NCBI RefSeq assembly: GCF_018691265.1
Contig: NW_024881322.1
Coordinates: forward strand, 13,107,489-13,171,488
From: Tyto alba
Taxonomy: Eukaryota; Chordata; Aves; Strigiformes; Tytonidae
Length of the DNA: 64,000 bases
Direction of reading: 5' to 3'
The notes under the pieces were generated by a model, which was given only the letters and a program-made list of their open reading frames with translations, did no database searches and was not told the origin of the DNA. The translations under genes and the position numbers were made by a program. Below are positions 56,301-64,000 of the stretch, one piece after another (position 1 is the first letter of the stretch; each line of letters starts with the position of its first letter).

Positions 56301-59300
56301 TAAATCCAAATAGTGGTTCTCAAAATATACTCACTTTCCTCACCAGTACACACATTGCAATGCACATTACATCCAAACTCACTTGCCTCTCCCAGCTCTC
56401 TGCAGGGAACTGAAGGCCTTTAGAACTGGATCAACCCCCCCCCAAATTGCAATGCACTGTAAGAAGAGAGCAACTGATTTAAGGTTCTGGAAATATTAAA
56501 GAATTTTAAAAGTAAAAATGCCTAAGTGGGCTTAGAAAGCAGACTGAATTCACTTTACAGATTCAGTGAACAGAAGGTTGCTTCTACACTGATTTGATCT
56601 GAAGGGAAACTCCTTTTTGAACCTAAATCCATTAATCAACTAAATTCTGAGCACAGGAATAAACCCACCAGGGTGATATCTGAGAAGCTGCTGAGTAACA
56701 GCAAGAGCGCAGGAACACCCAGCCCACCAGTCTGTCTCTGATTTGGAACCGTATTCGATGCTCCAAGGAGAGGCAAAGCCTTCCTTTCCTTTGGGATCAA
56801 AGCTTCTTATCAAAGCAGGGGCCAGACAGGCACAGGCTGAGTAATTAGCGGATTAAACCTCAGGCTTGATTACTTACAACACAATAGAAAGTTCTGAAAG
56901 TAGTGGTAGCTTGATGTTGGGTCCCTTAAGAAAACATATACGTGTACAACTTAATACTGTTTAGTAAAAAGTACTACCCTAACACATCATAACAACACAT
57001 TTTATCATCCTACATAACATGGTAACATCCTAACACACTTCAGAAGGTGACATTTTTCTACTTGTTTCTGTGCTAGAATGGGAGGCAGAGAGATGACAGA
57101 AGTTATCTGCTTTCCACAGAGCAAGGCATTAAGTGAACAACGCTGCCACAGAGGAAAGGAGATTGAACCCAGGGGCAGAATTACTCGCTCTTGGATCTGA
57201 TGAGCAGTATCTGTAAACATGGGGCAGAAAGAGGAGGGCAGCTCCCCTTTTATGCACGGCAGTCTCCTTCTGGGAGGATCCCTGGTACTCTGGGAAGTCA
57301 CATGAAGGTAAAGAAATTATCTCTCCAGTTTATATCTTCTTTGGCCTGAGCGCTTGTGGTGAAAATGAGAAGTAGATGGAGCAACTTGATTCTTCATCAT
57401 GGTCCAGCTGAACAGATGCCCATATAACAACATTTTTTAGTTATTAAAGAATTTCTGATGTTTCAGGAGCAACAAACCACAGCTGGAAGGCTCAGAACCC
57501 TGTTAGCTGTCCTCATGTCCAGAAAAAGGTTTATATTTACTCACACACATGCCATTTTGTCACTAGGACTAACCAGCACACCACAAATGGCATGTCTGGG
57601 ACACACAGTGCTCAAACACCATGTTCGTAGCTGTACTGCTGTGTAGTTTTATGACTGGTACCCTAAACCACTATGAGATCTGCTGTGGTTGGTTAGCGTT
57701 GTGCATCGTCAACAACTGCTGCTCAGGAAAATGTATAAGAAAAAGTCAAAGCAGTAAAATATGATGCAAATATTTTGTCACATGTACTGTTATGAATTCT
57801 GGAAATTCATTCAAAAGAATAATTTTAACAAGCATCTCCCTCATTATTAACAGGTCAAAAACCACTGAAATATATAAACAGCATAGAGCCATACGAATTT
57901 TCCCTCATTAGCAGATGAATGATGACACGTGACATTAAAGTATCCATAGTCAAGGGCCAGCTCCCACTGAATATGAGAGAGAATCTCTCAGTTTCAATGG
58001 CAACAGAATTAGACCTTTCAATAAAATAGAAATAAAAACTTGCATAAAAAATCCTCAGCCCCGTGAATTCTGCAAAACGTGACTCTGGTCTACACATTTC
58101 ACTACAGTAAACTCACTATTAGTAAAGCTACACTAATTAACATTCACAGGATGATGAAAATGCTGCATTGTTGGCTCCTCACATCTTGCAAACTATGACA
58201 TACAGGTTCCAAAACCCACTGTGTTAAAGATTGCCACATATTTAATATTGCCCCTTTCCGATGTTTACTGATACACTCTTTCTCCTTTCTGGTCTATCAG
58301 ATGAAAGCATCTGGTGGATCTGAAACCACTGATCCAAGTATCTTCATTAAGGCCATCAATTTTGTTAATTGAGATGCAGCTTACTAAAGGAGAATGAAAA
58401 GTAGGTGTCATTTTGCAGATGTTGTGCTCCTATGAAAAGAGATTTCCCAAGAGAGCACTGATGTTTCCTTTATCATTTCATAATTTCTTTTATTTGTTCT
58501 ACATGAGACATCAAAATGAGTCAGAGTTTCATAATATGCAGGAAAACTCCAGAGAGAATTCTCAATAGCATACTTAATGGCAAACTTCTCACAACCAGGT
58601 TGTTTGATAACAGCAGGCATGTTCTCACCAGCCTCCAGCACCAGAAATCAGTGCTCTGAGCTCACTTGGTCAAATTCAACATACCAATTATCAGAAATCT
58701 GTCATGCAAGCCTGTTAAACTGCACATAAGAGTGAGGGAGGCATGCTAACAACCCAAAACAACATCCCTCATTAGGAAAATTGACACAGCTCTCCACAGT
58801 GATGTCCCAAACAATAACTTGTTGCTCTGAACACAGTAGCACACAGTCAGTGTCACTGTCAGATCCCCTTTCCTACTCACTGGTCTTAATACATGGTCAG
58901 TATTCTGCAGCTGGTAAAGATTTGTGCACCCAGATAAGGAGGCTCAGTGTTTCAGGGTCTTGTCATCTACAGCCAGAGGCATTAAGCCTTTTCAGTACTG
59001 CTGATTCTTGTGTGGTTTTAGTTTTGGTTTTCTTTTCAAATAATAGTATTTAAGCATAGCTTAGCACTGGAATTAAGACAGAGAGGCACAACATGGTTGG
59101 CTGTAAGACTGACAAGACCTGCAAAAACTTAATGACTAAAACCATAGAAAACATGGTTTGTGTCTTACCAATTTTTGCTTCTTGAGGCTTTAAGAAAAGC
59201 GTTGCTTCCACTCAGAAATTAAAGGCCACCTTGCCTCCACAGAAGCTGGAATTGGATGACCTATTTGCCAGGCATCATTTATTCAGAGCTTTCCAGGCAG

Positions 59301-62300
59301 AACAGAAGAGTTTGATTTTTCTATTATGTCACATACAGGATGTAAACACAATACATCTTTACAGGAAAGGCCAGCACAGCATGTGCTTGATAGCAAAAAC
59401 AAATAAATCCCTCCACTTTAGTGAGAGTCAAGAGCACTGTCAATGCTGAACCTGGAGCATAGGTTAATTAATAACCTGCCCCACAGAAATGCAAACCAAA
59501 TCATTATTAATGCAGCTCTAAGTCTAATACTGGAACTTTGTCATTCCACTGCTAAGACATCAAGGAAATAGCACCACGTTAGTGGTGACTTGCAGTAGCC
59601 AGGTGAGAAATCTCTGTGCCTGCAGTGATGCTTAATGAATTAACCCCTTTACTGAGCCAAGGGTCTCTGTTTCACACAAGGACTGAACAGAAAATACCTG
59701 GCACCCTCCTTAAATGAAATTCCAACCTTCTTGCCTCACAACTAAACCTCTCCTTCTCCAAGCTAGGATCCTACTTTCATACCTATTACATCATCCTACA
59801 AGCATACTCGTGGCCTCAAAGCAGGGCCCAGACTAATGGTTCTAATGAAAGTTTGGTGTGTACAAGAACAGTAAATGCAGAGTCTACAAATCTATGGATA
59901 AAAGTAATCTATACATACTAAATGACAAGCTAGACTTCATGAACATGTACTTGGCCTCTGTTTATGCCTATAACTGCATATCCGTAATTATTTTCTTAAC
60001 TAACATATATAAACTGTGTATTAACAGGTTTGGTAGAAAACTGTCCAGAACTGTTTGTTGTGAACTGCATCACGTTTAATCCATGTGGCAAATCCCAGAT
60101 CTGGGCTATGTCAACTATCTCCAGGGTCAGTTATCCCAAAGGGCTCCTGAAGAAATGTATACCAGTCTGTTTTAAAAATAGCCAGAAATAACTTGATCAT
60201 TCAACTGCACTGCCTGGGCAAAAACAATTAGCACAGTTACTAAAGCTGCAGAAGCATAATAGTTTATATCCAAAGAGCAATCAAAACAAGCCCAGTGTGA
60301 CAGTGGTTTAGACGTTAGATTTGGAGCAATCAATAGGCAGAATCAAAAAAGCAAAACATTGGATCAGCAGCTTTCTCCTTTGAAGTGAGGAATTAGTTGG
60401 AATGGATCTGGGCTGTCCCTGCAGAGATAATTTTGTAGCATAAAACAGAGGGCCTCAACTTCCTGGGTATCCTGCCTGACTGGAAATTAATGAGGTTGAG
60501 ATGAGATTTAATGGTACACTATGTTTCTTCTTGTCTTGGGAAAAATGGCCCCTCAGACATGAGATGGTTATTAAACATACATTTCGGGATGAAATGGTAA
60601 TCAGCAGAGAAATCTCACCCATAGCCCCGAAGATACTTTGCACATTGTATTGCTTGTCATTCAGTGGTCATGCAGCATCTGAAGTACATTTTGGCACTGT
60701 CCCTGAAAAGATGCCTGTCAGATGCAGTCCCCCCAAATGCAAACACTTCTTGGCTCGCAGAAAAAAACTCCCTCCCACTAGCCTAAACTGTGTTTTCCTG
60801 TGTCCGGTTTACTTTGGGGGATCTATCAGGGACACCATGTGGCATCACCTTTGTTTAGCAAAGGAGTCTCCGATGGACAGAGCTGTATCGAACCAGTAAC
60901 GTGTTGCAGCTTAACAGGGATCAAGAATCCCCTGCAGTTTAGTATGAGATTCCACAAACAACCAAGGAAACCTGAGTATCAGCTAAGGAGAAATAGTGTC
61001 TCCCATCCAGAGTAGTTTTAAAGCTCACACTTTTTGTTTACTGCCTGGATCCTTTTCTTCATCTCAGGCTGATGCACAAGATGAGTAAAATGAGGGGGGT
61101 CTAAGGGGAAGACATAAGGTAGGTTTAAAGATGATCAAAAAGATATATGGGATACCTAATAATTCCCAAAGAAGGTGTTGCAGAACACAGATTGAATTTC
61201 ATGTGATTATAATGCATATTGATGCTCGCCACCATTATCATGTTCTTTGTTCAACTCCAGATTAAGATACCTATCACTGTCTACATAAATTGGGTGCCGC
61301 TCCTCATCTTAGAGCCAATGTAGGTCTCTTCAGTGCAGCCTGTGGAGTCAGGAGGGCAATTAAGAAAATCCTACAGTCAAAACCATTCATGCAACATAGC
61401 TGATGATACATCCACAACTGGCAAACACAAGTGGTCCTAAGGGACCTGCCAGCTTTGTTGAACAGCATTTGTAAGCCAAGGAGGACACAGAGGACACACA
61501 AGGGTCTCACAAGTGGCAACAGATGCCAACATTTAGACAAGTGACTCACAACCCCCTTCACAACAGCTGCTCAACTCAGTTGGTGGGGCTGTGCCAGGAG
61601 CCACAAGTGACCCCAGTGCAGGCCATGCCCTCATTGATGGGTGCCGACCTGCAGGGTCTGTGCCAGGCAGACAGAGTCAGGGGCTGGTATGAGGCTTCAC
61701 TGACACCCCCCCCCTGCCCCGACCTAGCAAGGGTTTGAACCAGGTCCAGGATCTGTCTGGGAGATCCAGATGGGAACAGCAGGAGATGCAGCTGAAGCAC
61801 AGGTCCCACAGGCACGGGGACCAGCCTACGACATGGCTTAGGGAGGGACTGCGTGCCCAGGGCTGAGCTAAAATCGGACTCTTAGGCCCATGTGTAGGGT
61901 TAGGGGTCCCAGATGGGGCTGGTCAGGGCCATTAAGGCCCACAGATGCCCCCAGGGAACCGATGGCTTTCTGTCTTGACCCTCCAGACTGCACTGCCCAG
62001 TTCAGCATCTGGGAAAACCCAACTCAAACACAGACACCCATGCTCAGGTGTCACAATCTGGAACTGGATCACTCTCCAGGGGCAGGATTTCAGCTGCCAA
62101 AACACATGCACCTGCCACCGCTGGAGATGCCACGGGGTGCCCGAGGGGACCACAGAGCCGGCAGGTATGATACAGAACTGTGGCCAAAGCCACCTGCCTC
62201 TGTCTGGAGCAACATCTGGGGGCCAGGTGGGACACTGTGAGGCACATCTGGTGCCTGTGCGTAGGTGGTGAATCTCATCATGGGCATCTTAACTCATGAA

Positions 62301-64000
62301 TAAATTTTAAGAAATCAGTGGCACACCTGATGCAACAAGAACACTTCAATAAATGTTAATTGTCTCACAGAACATTGTTGTGTCACAGCAGTAAGGCAGC
62401 TAAAGCATGCTTGCGTGAAATGAAGATCTGGCCAGGATAAACCTTTTCAAGAGCCCTAACAACTACACCCAAGGAGCAGCTCTTACTGCAAGACAGACAT
62501 TAAGTAAAGCAGTCCACAGAAGCAGGTTCTGCGTGCTCAACAAAACCAAAAGGGGCTCTTCATTTTCACCTAATTCTATAAACTAGCAACAACAGCACTT
62601 GACATTTTGCTTTATTATGATAACATGTCATGGGCAGCTGCTTTTGTAGTTAGTAGCAACTGCTGTATCCCTGTGTGTACATATACAATACATAATGTTA
62701 ATGGTTTTAAACACTAAAATACATTTTAACTGTACTCTGTAAAATAAAAGAACTCTCATAACTATATATGGAAAAAGAATGAGAGGTAAATATGCATAGA
62801 CATGAAACAGAATATTGATCTCTTATAAAAATAAAGCAAGCACCGAGTCATTAAAATATATGCGGGGATAAGGGAATTGCTACGCTACTTCCTGTCAAAA
62901 AAGAAAGTGTAGAATGAAGTTGCTCAAACAACAGAATAGAGATGAAATTTCAGGTAAATCCCTGATGGATTTGATATTTTCACAGTTGAGAGAAATATAC
63001 AGGGATTGTCTTTTTTTTCCCCCCCCCTCTCTGAACTTCAGCATCAATTAAGAGGCTGAGCACATCCACAATTAGCTGTTGAGAGAGAAATATTTAAGCC
63101 TCAAGAAATTGCTTGCAATACACTGAGAATCTGTGTCATACTGTGTCATATATGAGTTTATATATGTTTTGTTTGTTTAGAGTGGCAATTTTCAGTTTTC
63201 AACTTAAGTGGAAGGTGAATAACAGCTGTATTCACTGTTAAAAATTGAAATGTTTTTATTGTTGGCTTCTGCTGCAGCAGCTTACTGCTTCTTATGGGGA
63301 AAGTCCTGAAGCTCTGCAAAGCCACCGTGCTGTGTTCTCTCCAGACATGGGATGACTCAGGTTCTCCATGGTGATTCACCTGGGTAGTTCAACTCTGGGC
63401 TGTCAAGTCCAGAATGGGCTGTTCTCCAGCGGTATTCAAAAAAAAAATGGGAACAGATCACTGGGGAGTCTAAATGAGCTCTTCCTACAGACACATCTAC
63501 TGGATGTATCCTTACACAGAGCCTTCTGCTGAGTTTGGTACATACCCACCAGCCAATCTGCTATTCAGGCAAGGAATAGCATATTAAGATTTTAGGTTTT
63601 CGGTTATCTGTTTCCTGGGTAATGAGTAGTGTGCTCTTTCTCTCCTTTCCATGAGTTGAACTGGGAGTCTTCATTTATTACCCCTGGAGGGTATTAATAA
63701 GATGATCATTCCATACTTAAGACCAGTTGACCTCTCAAATGTTGCAGGTTCAATAAGGTAGGGAAACATGAAAAATAGACCATTTTCACAGCTTTGCTTA
63801 CCACGATCCCAAGATCCCATGTGGCACCAGCTGCTGCAAACAACTTACAAAGAGATGCAGAACTGAAGTGACAGTCTTCCCCAAAACCAAATGCAGGTAG
63901 GTGAGATGGCCAGGGAATAGCCATATCACTGCTAAATGAGATTGCAAGAAACAAAGAAAAGCTTGGACCTTCTCTTAAACTGCCTCTGCCATAGAAAGGC

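Larger units (their letters stand above)
55029..64000 (-). other. AMPH upstream intron (incomplete)
   Basis: At least 9 kb without recognisable coding exon. I looked for the expected upstream exon (the DEQFEEYVQNFKRQ-type segment) in antisense and did not find it, so it should lie beyond 64000. The interval holds the 25-bp repeat array, a CR1-like fragment (56241-56300), a GC-rich tract (61560-62280) and T/C homopolymer runs near 63010-63030. Confidence 0.65.

Noticed and set aside
55029..64000. Possible first AMPH exons (N-terminal amphipathic helix and start codon)
   Set aside because: No antisense match to the expected N-terminal BAR segments was found, so none is annotated.

Overview
The window looks like vertebrate nuclear DNA, most likely from a bird or another sauropsid. 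The genes are split by GT-AG introns, intergenic DNA is AT-rich, and the few recognisable interspersed repeats are decayed CR1-type LINE pieces. No prokaryotic, viral or CRISPR-like gene organisation is visible, and most long open frames are chance frames in introns.

Nearly the whole window is one gene on the minus strand: amphiphysin (AMPH), an N-BAR/SH3 adaptor of clathrin-mediated synaptic-vesicle endocytosis. I placed 19 ordinary coding exons between 55028 and 3144, each bounded by AG/GT and each joining its neighbours in frame. They encode about 617 residues: most of the BAR domain (seven exons, 55028-40637), the proline/serine-rich linker (38028-37890), the clathrin/AP-2 binding segment with FEDNF, LLDLD, DPF and PWDLW motifs (36388-26362), an acidic Ala/Glu/Pro-rich variable region (23715-7907) and the SH3 domain (6121-3144). 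The first ~50 codons and the promoter are missing and should lie beyond 64000. The 3' UTR runs from 3143 to about 2065. Positions 1-2060 are 3' intergenic sequence with no supported gene.

Three optional coding pieces are inferred from the sequence. The first is a 597-codon, phase-symmetric exon (24282-26072), which would nearly double the protein and is rich in acidic and tryptophan-containing motifs. The second is a 9-nt microexon (38908-38916) just after the BAR domain, with an upstream UGC element, that would insert basic residues where the paralogue BIN1 has its phosphoinositide-binding exon. The third is a 39-codon open exon ending in a stop (27486-27605) that could make a BAR+CLAP form lacking SH3.

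Other structure includes a small CpG-rich island inside the BAR-coding part of the gene (~41880-42190), a strong G-quadruplex motif 145 bp from the PWDLW exon, four copies of a 25-bp repeat just upstream of a BAR-exon acceptor, and a 3' UTR hairpin carrying a perfect Pumilio-type octamer. I found no evidence of a previously undescribed multi-gene system. The interest lies in AMPH splice architecture.
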